Positions 62,401 to 64,000 of a DNA stretch of 64,000 nucleotides are shown here, piece by piece; positions within the stretch are counted from its first letter, which is position 1, and each line of letters starts with the position of its first letter. Source of the stretch: Harmothoe impar (Eukaryota; Annelida; Polychaeta; Phyllodocida; Polynoidae); contig OX381704.1 in the NCBI GenBank assembly GCA_947462335.1, positions 47,248,942 to 47,312,941 of the forward strand, in the 5' to 3' direction. The notes under the pieces are model-generated. The model was not told the DNA's origin, did no database searches, and saw only the letters and a program-made list of their open reading frames with translations. The position numbers were made by a program, and so were the translations under genes.

Positions 62401-62700
62401 TTTTTTCCAAGTCAAAATGAAATCCTGTATCTATGCATACCATCCTCAAATTTTCCCGGAGAATATTGGCAATAACAGAAGGTTAACTTTCCTATTTGCA
62501 GATGTAAGTCGTAACAAGAGAGCACCTCCACCTGGCATGGGCCTGCTGACACGAGCTGACTACCAGCTGGACCAGCTGCGGTCCCAGGTGGGCGGACCGA
62601 GTATCCTCAGTGAGTACAACCCCAACTACGACTTTGGGGGCACTAAGTGCACACTCCAGGACCTCCAGGAGGTACCACGCTGCCGCCTCACCCTCGTCAG
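11842..62700 (+). CDS. ALK/LTK-family receptor tyrosine kinase, 5' part (spliced; kinase domain beyond window)
   Basis: Proposed coding exons: 11842-11911, 34781-34855 (candidate), 52627-52798, 53278-53425, 55083-55202, 59511-59664, 60921-61199, 61649-61801, 62149-62253, 62502-62700. They total 1475 nt (491 codons plus two bases). Junction phases are 1, 1, 2, 0, 0, 1, 1, 1, 1, 2 and agree at every join with AG/GT borders. In ALK/LTK receptors this order means: signal peptide, linker, glycine-rich ligand-binding domain, EGF-like module, single membrane segment, juxtamembrane NPNY, kinase. The secreted N terminus and membrane segment place the protein at the plasma membrane. MAM and LDLa domains, present upstream in ALK of vertebrates, fly and worm, were not found, so the ectodomain resembles vertebrate LTK. 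Whether the organism also has a separate ALK is unknown. The last exon ends in RCRLTLVR, just before the expected glycine loop. Confidence 0.9.
11912..12924. other. Start of intron 1, nothing else recognised
   Basis: Canonical donor at 11912. The rest is AT-rich sequence without exon-like or repeat structure that I could define. Confidence 0.5.
12925..13260. repeat. Diverged dispersed repeat, relative at 18660-18920
   Basis: Shares with 18660-18920 the blocks AGCTTGCCGA, GTCAATGAAAGGGTC (variants) and GTGCCCTTC in the same order and orientation, plus a weaker upstream match (CACCAAGAGAAC / CATCAAGAGAAC). A 158-residue open frame across the second copy is probably chance within this repeat. 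Confidence 0.55.
13483..14075. repeat. Array of about 21 copies of a 16-17-bp motif in both orientations (hairpin array)
   Basis: The motif GCCCTTATCCTACAAAA occurs about 11 times forward and about 10 times as TTTTGTAGGATAAGGGC between 13489 and 14058. Opposed copies form hairpins: at 13651-13694 two perfect 17-bp arms enclose a 10-nt loop, AATCAGTCAA. Similar loops (CTATCAGTCAT, CTGACTGATT, CTGACTGACA) separate other opposed pairs. Forward copies dominate the left half and reverse copies the right half, around an unrelated core at about 13715-13800. The array is flanked by TTGTTAAG on the left and CTTAACAA on the right. No coding capacity. It may be a foldback-type element; the family is not recognised. 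Confidence 0.9.
14076..15450. other. Unassigned intronic DNA
   Basis: No exon recognised. A poly-C run is at about 14930-14946. Nothing else with clear structure. Confidence 0.5.
15451..16446. mobile_element. About 1-kb TIR element (termini CCAGGTA...ATTGGGCCA)
   Basis: The left end CCAGGTAACAAAAGTACATT and the reverse complement of the right end CCAGGTAGCAAGGGTATATT match at 22 of the outer 26 positions. Inside, TGGCCCA and TGGGCCA recur many times, so long hairpins are possible. No transposase frame was seen, so it is non-autonomous. A second copy of its right part is at 17757-18450. Confidence 0.75.
16447..17080. other. Unassigned intronic DNA
   Basis: Nothing recognisable except a G run near 16811. 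Confidence 0.5.
17081..17571. mobile_element. MITE of the AAATCCCACAACGCG family, copy A
   Basis: Begins AAGGTCAAATCCCACAGTGC and ends with the inverse (CGCGTTGTGGGATTTGACCT). TA flanks both ends, compatible with a TA target duplication. The interior is closely similar to copy G at 51387-51884 (for example CACTCCAAATATCTTTAGGC and GGAGAGGCATAAGATCATGG). No coding capacity. Confidence 0.85.
17757..18450. mobile_element. Second copy of the TGGCCCA TIR element, split by a MITE
   Basis: The left piece (to about 17880) matches 16320-16362 (TATGTTGAACCAATGTATG) and the right piece (18360-18440) matches 16366-16446 (GGTGTCGATCATTG, TGGCCC, CCTGG end). They are separated exactly by the element at 17881-18359, which gives a clean record of an insertion into an older insertion. 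Confidence 0.75.
17881..18359. mobile_element. MITE of the AAATCCCACAACGCG family, copy B (nested)
   Basis: Left end GCCAAATCCCACAACGCGA, right end the inverse, CGCGTTGTGGGATTTGACCT. It interrupts the older element at 17757-18450, so it is the younger of the two. It contains a poly-C run near 18118-18133. Confidence 0.85.
18660..18920. repeat. Partner of the dispersed repeat at 12925-13260
   Basis: Carries AGCTTGCCGACACGTCAATG and downstream GTGCCCTTC in the same order as the copy at 13150-13230. The open frame that begins at 18752 and reaches 19228 has no recognised domain and crosses a poly-C run, so no protein is proposed. Confidence 0.55.
18921..20165. other. Unassigned intronic DNA
   Basis: No exon or complete repeat recognised. 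A poly-C run lies near 19157-19170. Confidence 0.5.
20166..20368. mobile_element. Hairpin MITE, TIR AGAGAAAAGAAACAGCGTC
   Basis: About 40-bp terminal inverted repeats (AGAGAAAAGAAACAGCGTCA to GGGAGTCCAG(G/A)TTGCCT) enclose about 120 bp rich in GAGTC and GACTC pentamers. The outer CAGAGAAAAG is shared with the elements at 21789, 32573 and 37176, suggesting one loosely related group that conserves the tips and the GAGTC-rich style rather than the interior. Confidence 0.85.
20942..21139. mobile_element. 198-bp MITE, TIR TACACTCTAAGAACAGTGTG
   Basis: Termini TACACTCTAAGAACAGTGTG and its inverse enclose CACACTTTT/AAAAGTGTGTT-rich sequence. The same element lies inverted at 38673-38871 (199 bp). 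No coding capacity. Confidence 0.9.
21140..21788. other. Unassigned intronic DNA
   Basis: An open frame on the minus strand (21511-21840) shows no recognised domain and runs into the MITE tip at 21789. No gene is proposed. Confidence 0.45.
21789..22342. mobile_element. GAGTC-rich hairpin element with CAGAGAAAAG tips
   Basis: Left CAGAGAAAAGAAGTAGAATC, right the inverse GATTCTACTTCTTTTCTCTG. The right 180 bp resembles the complete 235-bp copy at 37176-37410 (GAGGTAACTCTCCCC, GACTCCCAATCATTAGGGAG and relatives). The remaining left part is unrelated filler, perhaps a later insertion. Confidence 0.75.
22343..22934. other. Unassigned intronic DNA
   Basis: Nothing recognised; it ends in a poly-C run next to the following MITE. 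Confidence 0.5.
22935..23080. mobile_element. About 146-bp MITE, ends CCAGC(A/T)AACAAAAAA(A)CGTTAT
   Basis: Left CAAACAAAAAAACGTTATA, right ATAACGTTTTTTGTTAGCTG. The AACGTTAT/ATAACGTT interior is palindromic. A second copy, in opposite orientation, is at 41851-42000 (shared TCTAAGG / CCTTAGA and CTTACTATGGCATAA blocks). Confidence 0.85.
23081..24983. other. Unassigned intronic DNA
   Basis: No exon with consistent splice sites and frame was found. A CT-rich stretch occurs around 24200-24290 and a poly-C run near 24858. Confidence 0.5.
24984..25590. mobile_element. MITE of the AAATCCCACAACGCG family, copy C
   Basis: Left end AAGGTCAAATCTTATTGTC (worn), right end CGCGTTGTGGGATTTGACCT. The interior shares GTGATTTGAGAAATCACAAG and CTAGAAAATGTTGCTTATTG with copies A and G. 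At about 607 bp it is longer than its relatives. Confidence 0.8.
25591..27478. other. Intronic DNA with a small repeat of TAATCGACATCCGGCC
   Basis: Around 26215-26350 the motif TAATCGACATCCGGCC occurs about three times with variants, among GGCCGG words. No gene was recognised in the remainder. Confidence 0.5.
27479..28359. mobile_element. About 880-bp TIR element, ends TAGGGTAGATTCACC
   Basis: Terminal TAGGGTAGATTCACC is inverted at the other end (GGTGAATCTACCCTA). Just inside, CGGACGCTCACCC and CGGACACACACCC continue the match. An inner inverted pair, TTCACCTGAAGTCGGACAC (27551) and GTCCGACTTTAGGTGAA (27900), looks like a second terminus, so a smaller related element may sit inside. Contains the perfect palindrome at 28008-28080. 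No transposase frame. Confidence 0.75.
28008..28080. repeat. Perfect 73-nt palindrome (36-bp arms, 1-nt centre)
   Basis: Bases 28008-28043 (starting AGCTCTCTATAAAAGACATA) are the exact reverse complement of 28045-28080, with no mismatch across 36 positions. The arms do not extend outside. It can form a near loop-free hairpin or cruciform, and any transcript would be a 36-bp duplex. The single-base centre is unlike a microRNA precursor, which has a loop and mismatches. Confidence 0.95.
28360..30815. other. Unassigned intronic DNA
   Basis: About 2.4 kb of AT-rich DNA with no exon or complete repeat recognised. A short open frame at 30251-30529 is hydrophobic and Cys-rich but has no splice or domain support. 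Confidence 0.5.
30816..30946. mobile_element. About 130-bp hairpin MITE, arms TCCACTAGGATTT...GACTGTTTTGACGC
   Basis: The left arm TCCACTAGGATTTATAAGAC, TGTTTTGACGCCGAAAA is mirrored by TTTTCGGCGCC, GCGTCAAAACAGTCTCACAA, ATCCTAGTAGAC. The centre carries a further inverted pair, CACGTTTTG / CAAAACGTG. Foldback with no coding capacity. Confidence 0.85.
30947..31938. other. Unassigned intronic DNA
   Basis: Open frames here (including a long minus-strand one that overlaps the next element) lack domains. A poly-C run is at about 31226. Confidence 0.45.
31939..32532. mobile_element. About 594-bp TIR element, ends TTAAGGTGGCCGGCGGG
   Basis: Left TTAAGGTGGCCGGCGGG and right CCCCGCCGGCCACCTTAA are inverse with one mismatch. 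Next to the right end is a short tandem of GTCCCGCTGGT (32461-32497). A tRNA-like segment lies inside at 32341-32412. No transposase frame. Confidence 0.75.
32341..32412 (+). tRNA. tRNA-Gly(UCC)-like sequence, probably a decayed pseudogene
   Basis: An A-box (TAGTATAATGGTTA), an anticodon-loop region TTGCCTTCCAA like that of glycine tRNAs with UCC, and a B-box (GGTTCTAGTC) are spaced as in a tRNA, ending GCCATGCCA. The 5' acceptor strand does not pair properly with the 3' strand and the anticodon stem has a mismatch, so it is likely inactive or part of a SINE. Its location inside a TIR element supports capture or insertion. Confidence 0.5.
32573..33408. mobile_element. About 836-bp GAGTC-rich TIR element, ends GTACACAG(A/G)GA(A/G)AAGTAAAGG
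   Basis: Left GTACACAGAGAAAAGTAAAG and the reverse complement of the right end GTACACAGGGAGAAGTAAAG agree closely. Near both ends GAGTC, GACTC and GAGTCAA words are dense (32597-32660 and 33170-33375). Tip and style resemble the elements at 20166, 21789 and 37176. No coding capacity. Confidence 0.7.
33650..34200. repeat. Inverted relative of the dispersed repeat at 5275-5880
   Basis: Matching blocks in reverse order and orientation include TAATTATGCTAATTA, TCATGTTTCCATGGCAA, TGGAGCCCCCTGGTGG and CCCCGCGG. This places two opposed copies about 28 kb apart. Confidence 0.7.
34201..34780. other. Intronic DNA before the candidate exon
   Basis: No repeat recognised. The last 20 bases form a T-rich acceptor tract ending TCTTCAG. 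Confidence 0.5.
34781..34855 (+). CDS. Candidate ALK/LTK-like exon 2: Ser/Thr/Pro-containing linker
   Basis: A 75-bp block has a pyrimidine-rich acceptor (TTTCTTATGTCTTCAG) and a consensus donor (CAC followed by GTGAGT). Read in the phase left by exon 1 it has no stop and begins [16 protein letters not shown], then contains an NSS glycosylation sequon. It is symmetric (phase 1-1), so it can be included or skipped without shifting the frame, and it joins exon 52627 as Arg-Phe. Vertebrate LTK has a Ser/Pro-rich linker at this place. With only 25 codons and no homology signal it could be chance; it is the only such candidate I noticed in 40 kb. Confidence 0.5.
34970..35200. repeat. Diverged GTCTCTGACCGGGTGCC units and TTGCCATGGAAAC fragment
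   Basis: Three units near 34975-35026 (TCTCTGACCGGGTGCC and variants) resemble the minisatellite of the foldback element at 7.0-7.6 kb. The following 130 bp match the 5275-5880 repeat (GCCATGGAAACC). The 16-bp units therefore occur in two distant places. Confidence 0.6.
35455..35695. repeat. GCGGCTTATACGCGAG repeat
   Basis: The motif GTGCGGCTTAT(A)CGCGAG occurs four to five times here, once inverted at the left end (CGCGTATAAGCCGC), ending TTTTACGGTA. A related, diverged copy with TGCGGGTTATACGCG is at 36470-36552. I regard it as a non-autonomous DNA element; the family is not assigned. Confidence 0.7.
35930..36035. mobile_element. MITE of the AATAGGGACCTTTAGCAAA family, worn copy
   Basis: The right part (TTTAATGAGCTATGCTGGGT, TTGCTAAAGGTCCCT) matches the copy at 39520-39635. 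The left end is degraded. Confidence 0.65.
36118..36300. repeat. TTAAACCACAG repeat, relative at 57893-58130
   Basis: TTTAAACCACAG and its inverse CTGTGGTTTAAA, with AGATAGACAATGGTTGTGAG, enclose about 80 bp. Related blocks (CATTGTCTATCTGTTTTAAA, CCAAGGTGTGAAAC) are at 57893-58000 in reverse orientation. Confidence 0.65.
36470..36552. repeat. Second, diverged copy of the TTATACGCG repeat
   Basis: Contains GTGCGGGTTATACGCGAG and ATGCGGGTTATACGCGGG, then TTTATGGTA. See 35455-35695. Confidence 0.65.
37176..37410. mobile_element. Complete 235-bp GAGTC-rich hairpin MITE
   Basis: Left CACTGAAAAGAAGTAGAATC, right GATTCCACTTCATCTCTCTG. The halves are largely reverse complements (GGTAACTCTCCCC and GGGGAGAGTTACC), so the whole element is one long imperfect hairpin. 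Related to 21789-22342. Confidence 0.85.
37411..37658. mobile_element. MITE of the AAATCCCACAACGCG family, partial copy D
   Basis: The right end CTCTCTCGTGTTGTGGGATT, TGACCC is clear. The left part is uncertain. A detached piece with AAATCCCACAGTCG, GGGGAGTTACTTCACAGTAT at 36670-36780 may be the rest, separated by the hairpin MITE at 37176-37410 and other sequence. Confidence 0.55.
37659..38672. other. Unassigned intronic DNA
   Basis: No exon or complete repeat recognised. Confidence 0.5.
38673..38871. mobile_element. 199-bp MITE, TIR TACACTCTGAGAACAGTGTG
   Basis: Inverted relative of 20942-21139: same ends, same AACACACTTTTGGCAAAGAG core. The two copies share nearly identical length. Confidence 0.9.
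38922..39062 (-). mobile_element. tRNA-derived SINE, copy 1
   Basis: On the minus strand an A-box (GGTTAGCTCAGTCTGTAGAG) and a B-box (GTTCGAATCCC) lie about 30 bases apart, and a T-run (T10, complement of 38922-38931) follows, as expected for polymerase III termination. Upstream is a non-tRNA head with AGAGAGAGAGGGTGCAGAAT. Two further copies sit within 2 kb. Confidence 0.75.
39062..39182. mobile_element. About 120-bp MITE, TIR AATAGGGACCTTTAGCAAA
   Basis: AATAGGGACCTTTAGCAAA and its inverse TTTGCTAAAGGTCCCTATT enclose about 80 bp containing GATGTAGC words. Three more copies are at 35930, 39289 and 39520. Confidence 0.85.
39183..39450 (-). mobile_element. tRNA-derived SINE, copy 2, interrupted by a MITE
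   Basis: The tRNA-like part (B-box complement GATTCGACC near 39200, A-box complement near 39237-39260) and the head (CATTCTGCACCCTCTCTC, from 39410) are separated by the 118-bp MITE at 39289-39406. Copy 1 shows the same head and body uninterrupted. Confidence 0.75.
39289..39406. mobile_element. MITE of the AATAGGGACC family inserted in SINE copy 2
   Basis: Begins AATAGGGACCTGTAGCAA and ends TTGCTAAAGGTCGCTAAT. Its insertion point is defined by comparison with the intact SINE copy 1. Confidence 0.8.
39520..39635. mobile_element. MITE of the AATAGGGACC family
   Basis: AATAGGGTCCTTTAGCAAC at the left, GGTTTGCTAAAGGTCCCTAT at the right, about 116 bp. Interior close to the worn copy at 35930-36035. 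Confidence 0.85.
39650..40591 (+). mobile_element. tRNA-derived SINE, copy 3, split by a 784-bp element
   Basis: The head (AGAGGGTG...CATCAACCATTCAGCAAG) and A-box (GGTTAGCTCAGGCTGTAGAG, ending near 39751) are followed by the inserted element. The SINE resumes at about 40538 with GCACTCTTGATCTGAAGGTG, a B-box (GGTCGAATCCC) and a T-run (40585-40591). Confidence 0.8.
39754..40537. mobile_element. 784-bp TIR element, tips CACTGTAAAAAA, inserted in SINE copy 3
   Basis: Left CACTGTAAAAAAAAGTCCGT and the reverse complement of the right end CACTGTAAAAAATATCCCGT match, followed by further CCGT/ACGG words. It splits the SINE exactly between its A- and B-boxes. Flanking TA (left) and CA (right) may be a decayed TA duplication. 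Contains no recognised transposase. Confidence 0.8.
40735..40860 (-). repeat. tRNA-like B-box fragment and short palindrome
   Basis: Complement of 40747-40770 reads GGTTGTGGGTTCGAACCCCT, a B-box-like block, with no convincing A-box. It is followed by CGTGATTTTACAAGATTGTA and its inverse half, a 28-bp near-palindrome. Confidence 0.45.
40861..41850. other. Unassigned intronic DNA with a small shared block
   Basis: The block at 41353-41380 (CTCTGACTGTTACTGGAG onward) recurs at 62930-62957 near the end of the window. A G-run is at about 41433-41450. No exon recognised. Confidence 0.5.
41851..42000. mobile_element. 150-bp MITE, AACAAAAAACGTTAT ends, inverted copy of 22935-23080
   Basis: CTAACAAAAAACGTTATTTT at the left, TATAACGTTTTTTGTTTACT at the right, same interior as 22935-23080 in the opposite orientation. 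Confidence 0.85.
42001..42502. other. Unassigned intronic DNA
   Basis: Nothing recognised. Confidence 0.5.
42503..42791. mobile_element. About 289-bp MITE with G- and C-run arms
   Basis: Left AGGGAGTG(C/A)TCATTTTTTAA plus CAACAGGGGGGG is mirrored at the right by CCCCCCCTGTTGTTAAAAAT, GATCACTCCCT. TTA borders both sides. Inside, GGGGGG-AAAAATTT-GACCCCCC modules repeat, giving many potential G-quadruplex-forming runs on both strands. Confidence 0.85.
42840..43110. repeat. Imperfect inverted/tandem repeat with CGGACCTCC words
   Basis: CTCTCCCCAAGGTACTGTTTCTCCACAAAT-type words at the left (CTGTTTCTCCACAAATGTGC) mirror GCAAATTTGTGGAGAAACAG at the right. Between them ACGGACCTCCGT, GTGGACATCCATA and ACGGAGCTCCATA form a series of short related palindromes. 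Confidence 0.65.
43813..45676. mobile_element. Possible 1.9-kb composite element with TAGTCA-rich ends
   Basis: The left block TAGTCACTACGGACTACA and the reverse complement of the right block TAGTCAGTACTGACTATA match at 14 of 18 positions. Both flanks (43813-44030 and 45580-45676) are dense in TAGTCAC words; the interior is the minisatellite described separately. Whether the flanks and minisatellite moved as one unit is inference. Confidence 0.5.
44050..45545. repeat. Inverted minisatellite, 15-18-bp unit CCCCCTAGGACATCTA
   Basis: From 44050 to about 44690 dozens of units of the type CTAGGACATCTACCCC run forward. From about 44700 to 45420 the inverse GGGGTAGATGTCCTAG type runs, and a short forward stretch returns to 45545. 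A spacer containing CCATATGGTTGAGTCATAT and TCCACATGATAT recurs in both orientations at 44312, 44690, 44912 and 45193. Opposed halves of about 0.65 kb could pair as a very long hairpin. Open frames across it (Pro/Leu/His/Tyr repeats) are artefacts. Confidence 0.92.
45677..46328. other. Unassigned intronic DNA
   Basis: Nothing recognised. Confidence 0.5.
46329..46751. mobile_element. MITE of the AAATCCCACAACGCG family, copy E
   Basis: Left AAGGTCAAATCCCACAATGC, right TTTTTCGCGTTGTAGGATTT, GGCTA, about 423 bp. Interior shares GTAACTCCCCTTGTAAATCG and GCAGTGGGATTTGGAG with the other copies. Confidence 0.85.
46803..47300. mobile_element. Related 498-bp MITE with identical 21-bp TIRs (TAGCCAAACTCCACAGTACG)
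   Basis: The first 21 bases are the exact reverse complement of the last 21. The layout (AAACTCCACAGTACG in place of AAATCCCACAACGCG) and internal words (GGAGTTACTTCATAGTATAC) resemble the previous family, so this is a sister lineage with altered tips. TA borders both ends. Perfect TIRs suggest it is younger than its neighbours. It lies only 51 bp from copy E. Confidence 0.85.
47301..48548. other. Intronic DNA with fragments of the AAATCCCAC family
   Basis: A single terminus-like block (AAGGTCAAATCCCACAGG) occurs at 47534-47551 and GTGGGATTTGGAAC at about 48041, without matching ends. A G-run is at about 48218-48228. Confidence 0.5.
48549..48879. mobile_element. 331-bp TIR element, ends GAGAGCCTTTTCATAAG
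   Basis: The 17 terminal bases GAGAGCCTTTTCATAAG are exactly inverted at 48863-48879. CATAAA and TTTCATAA words recur inside. No coding capacity. Confidence 0.8.
48880..50024. other. Unassigned intronic DNA
   Basis: Nothing recognised. Confidence 0.5.
50025..50385. repeat. Two-copy tandem duplication, about 175-bp unit
   Basis: Two successive blocks contain in order AAACCAA(A/T)TCT, TTGAATGA, CACTG, and end in CTATGTCC(A/G)(T/-)GGTGAACTAGTG(G/A)TGTCA-like sequence. They are diverged by perhaps a fifth. Confidence 0.65.
50390..50712. mobile_element. TIR element with GGCGGATCCAG ends
   Basis: GGCGGATCCAG at 50393 is inverted as CTGGATCCGCC at about 50696. G-runs next to the left tip (50401) and right tip (50661, with C-runs at 50687) and a homopurine-homopyrimidine stretch (50618-50662) fill it. 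Minus-strand translation yields an ADPGGG motif, an artefact of this repeat. Confidence 0.7.
50713..51386. other. Unassigned intronic DNA
   Basis: Nothing recognised. Confidence 0.5.
51387..51884. mobile_element. MITE of the AAATCCCACAACGCG family, copy G
   Basis: AAGGTCAAATCCCACAACGC at the left, GCGTTGTGGGATTTGACCTA at the right, about 498 bp. Very similar internally to copy A 34 kb upstream. Confidence 0.88.
51885..52626. other. End of the long first intron
   Basis: No repeat recognised. It ends in the pyrimidine-rich acceptor CCACCTTTTCAG of the next exon. Confidence 0.55.
52627..52798 (+). CDS. ALK/LTK-like exon: start of glycine-rich domain
   Basis: Reads [19 protein letters not shown] then a variable stretch and [13 protein letters not shown]. 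This matches the family signature W-x-F-x-TCGASG...PT..QC..AY and the G-(I/V)-Q-(I/L)-W motif known from LTK and ALK. It starts phase 1 and ends phase 2 before GTGAGT. An additional cysteine follows the conserved one (TCGC where vertebrates have TCGA). Confidence 0.93.
52860..52967. mobile_element. 108-bp hairpin MITE in intron between receptor exons
   Basis: GGGTAAATCCACTGAGG and its inverse CCTCAGTGGATTCACCC (one mismatch), followed inward by AAATCC(C)TCGGATCG / CGATCCGACGGATTT-like arms. It lies 61 bp downstream of the exon donor. Confidence 0.8.
53278..53425 (+). CDS. ALK/LTK-like exon: glycine-rich domain, part 2
   Basis: [15 protein letters not shown], then [23 protein letters not shown]-type cysteine (SACSD). 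It corresponds to the family's YGAAGGKG...F.L....LYILVGQQGEDAC segment. Phase 2 start, phase 0 end, donor GTAAGT. The NLT sequon is a possible glycosylation site. Confidence 0.95.
53426..55082. other. Intron between glycine-rich exons
   Basis: About 1.66 kb. TTTAGATTTAGATTTATT is repeated near 54822-54875. No additional exon was found; the open frame at 53818-54084 has no domain. Confidence 0.7.
55083..55202 (+). CDS. ALK/LTK-like exon: nine-glycine segment
   Basis: [15 protein letters not shown], then [16 protein letters not shown]. It corresponds to the family's conserved C and poly-glycine block before TYVFK. 40 codons, phase 0 at both ends, donor GTGAGT. Confidence 0.95.
56021..57292. 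mobile_element. About 1.27-kb TIR element, ends AGAGGGGCACATTGA
   Basis: Left AGAGGGGCACATTGACCACC and right complement AGAGGGGCACGTTGAGCCAC match. The phrase ACATTGAACCAC and its inverse recur inside (56046, 56386, 57091 inverse, 57131), suggesting internal terminal-like repeats. No transposase. Confidence 0.7.
57893..58130. repeat. TTTTAAACCACAG repeat, relative of 36118-36300
   Basis: CATAACCATTGTCTATCTGT, TTTAAACCACAGCTGTGAGG, then GGAAATAACCAAGGTGTGAA. A second partial unit follows at about 58062-58120 (AAATAACCAAGGTGAGAA, TTAGCCCTCCAC). Confidence 0.65.
59334..59458. repeat. (AT)n then (GTAT)n microsatellite
   Basis: About 70 bp of AT followed by about 11 GTAT units, some 50 bp upstream of the next exon. 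Tyr-Ile and Met-Tyr-Val-Cys open frames here are spurious. Confidence 0.97.
59511..59664 (+). CDS. ALK/LTK-like exon: glycine-rich domain, LIIAGGGGG segment
   Basis: [20 protein letters not shown] corresponds to PLIIAAGGGGRAY of ALK. A less conserved tail rich in Gly, Ser and Pro follows. It starts phase 0 after TTTGCAG and ends phase 1 before GTACGT. Confidence 0.94.
59665..60920. other. Intron of 1.26 kb
   Basis: Nothing recognised. Open frames on both strands here have no domain support. Confidence 0.65.
60921..61199 (+). CDS. ALK/LTK-like exon: main glycine-rich block
   Basis: Begins GAGGGWSG, then [47 protein letters not shown] and [13 protein letters not shown]. Each piece has a counterpart in ALK/LTK ([43 protein letters not shown]). 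This forms the polyglycine-helix core of the ligand-binding domain. Phase 1 at both ends; acceptor TTGATTACAG. The third base position is C-rich compared with the flanks, as expected for real coding sequence. Confidence 0.97.
61649..61801 (+). CDS. ALK/LTK-like exon: EGF-like module
   Basis: [21 protein letters not shown] then [19 protein letters not shown]. Six cysteines are spaced as in the ALK/LTK membrane-proximal EGF-like module, and LAEDG.SC is conserved with ALK. Phase 1 at both ends; donor GTAAGT. Confidence 0.96.
62149..62253 (+). CDS. ALK/LTK-like exon: transmembrane segment
   Basis: A short acidic stalk ([10 protein letters not shown]) is followed by a hydrophobic run ending [14 protein letters not shown], long enough to cross the membrane once. 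Phase 1 at both ends; acceptor CTCCTTGCAG, donor GTGAGT. Confidence 0.94.
62502..62700 (+). CDS. ALK/LTK-like exon: juxtamembrane region with NPNY
   Basis: A basic patch (SRNKR) follows the membrane, then a helical stretch, then [10 protein letters not shown] and [16 protein letters not shown]. The NPNY tyrosine motif in ALK binds PTB-domain adaptors (established for ALK), and the D-L-x-E-V-P-R block leads into the kinase domain. It ends phase 2 before GTAAGA. This is the last exon visible. Confidence 0.96.
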
Positions 62701-64000
62701 GTAAGAGATACACCTTATTCTACTCAGCAAATATTAACCCTTTATGAGCAGCGTAGTAGTTGAATGATCTTTATAGTCATGATGCATGAATGAAGCCGCC
62801 TTGGCGAGCTACTCACCAATGCTGCATTCAAAAACCATGCCGACCAGACGGGGTTGGTGCACTTCCCTGAATGCAGCCCTGGTAGACCCGCCAACGCTGC
62901 AGGGCTGAGTATACCTATCCCGACTCCACTCCGACTGTTGCTGGAGGGGTAGCAAGATCTGCGCCTCTAAGGCACTATACAACTCATATACCGTTACCTG
63001 TCAGCACTTCCAACAGTAACCTGCACCTGAATCTACTATCTAGGTTAATAGCTCTCCAATCACATGTGAAGTATATTAAAGTAGGTCTATGCATTACATA
63101 GGCCTACTACATAGGCCCTATTATGGTCAGCAAGTGTTATGATTTTGTTGATGCACTTGGCATCCACGATACTCCAGAAAGCAGATGGATTATGAAGGTC
63201 GCTTTGAGATCGTTGCTCCATTTCTTCAACAATAGTTTCTCTGTTATTATCATCAGATGTTGACACCAAAATTAGCGCCACATATCATTTAAACTGATCA
63301 TGTTGAGTACTTTCAGCTTCTTCCCTGATCTCAGCATTCTACTTTAATCTTGCCAGAAGATTGATAGGGTTATTGTAAAATGCTCCTTAGCTTTAACTTG
63401 AGTTAAGTTTGAGTAAGGCTATGTGATACCTTAAGCATTAAAATGCATTAAAATAGGAATGACATAAATGGGGAATTCCCTATGCCTCTATTTGTCCACG
63501 GTTCCCCCCCCCCTCAAACTACACTCACACTGGACAGGTTGCTAACATTAAGTAACTGATTGAGACTTGACTAATCACACTTATAAATCTATATAAAATT
63601 GTTATTTTTAGTCGAATGAATAATTAACTATTCATTATTTTACATTGATATATGCCTTTACGTCAAACTTGGAATATGTGGTCTTGTATTCTGACAACTT
63701 GGACCAAGGCGTCCCCAGGATGCAATTAAACTGACGAAAATTTAATTGGCTTTGGGTTATCCCCGTGAGATCACAAATATGATGATAAATAGGGTGAACA
63801 ATTGTGACAAAGGGTTATGACGGTATGCACTAGTCAAATTAATTCTCTTAAAGAATAGTTTTGACATTATATTTAGACTCTATCTGTCAAAGAGATAGAG
63901 ATACACTGAGATCGCCGGAAGTGGGCAACGGAAACGGAAAACGGACGTTGATTTGTGGTGCGAGTTTGACATTGTTTTAGAAGTATTTACGTTCATAAAT
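62701..64000. other. Start of the following intron; kinase exons not in window
   Basis: No glycine-loop (GxGxFGxV) coding block was found before 64000. Two short shared blocks are present: 62930-62957 with 41353-41380, and ACTTGGACCAAGGCGTCC at about 63697, also at about 62060 in the intron between the EGF and membrane exons. Confidence 0.7.

Noticed and set aside
62701..64000. First kinase exon
   Set aside because: Searched for a GxGxFGxV-coding block in the needed phase and found none; the kinase exons must lie outside.

Overview
The window reads as nuclear DNA of a non-vertebrate animal, probably a marine invertebrate. I cannot fix the phylum. Reasons are: one spliced gene with canonical GT-AG introns, two decayed non-LTR retrotransposons, tRNA-derived SINEs, many terminal-inverted-repeat (TIR) elements of the MITE kind, long AT microsatellites and many runs of 10 or more C or G. 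No bacterial operon, CRISPR array or viral gene was seen.

The only host gene I can support is on the + strand: the 5' two thirds of an ALK/LTK-family receptor tyrosine kinase. A signal-peptide exon lies at 11842-11911 behind a GC-rich, promoter-like stretch. A small symmetric candidate exon lies at 34781-34855. Eight consecutive exons from 52627 to 62700 then encode the glycine-rich ligand-binding region, an EGF-like module, one membrane segment, the juxtamembrane NPNY motif and the first residues before the kinase domain. All phases join cleanly. The kinase exons lie beyond 64000. No MAM or LDLa exons were recognised, so the ectodomain looks LTK-like. Including the candidate exon, 491 codons are present.

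Layout: 1-826 LINE relic; 2.1-8.5 kb inverted repeats, microsatellites, a foldback minisatellite and a 117-bp satellite; 8.8-10.7 kb a second LINE relic on the minus strand; 11.3-11.9 kb promoter-like region and first coding exon; 11.9-52.6 kb a first intron of about 40.7 kb (two introns if the candidate exon is real), filled with nested TIR elements, a 21-copy hairpin array (13.5-14.1 kb), a perfect 73-nt palindrome (28.0 kb), a SINE/MITE nest (38.9-40.6 kb) and an inverted minisatellite (44.1-45.5 kb); 52.6-62.7 kb the exon cluster; 62.7-64 kb the start of the next intron.

The most unusual content is the density and variety of hairpin-forming repeats inside one receptor-gene intron. Nearly all calls are sequence-internal. 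Family names of the mobile elements are deliberately not assigned.
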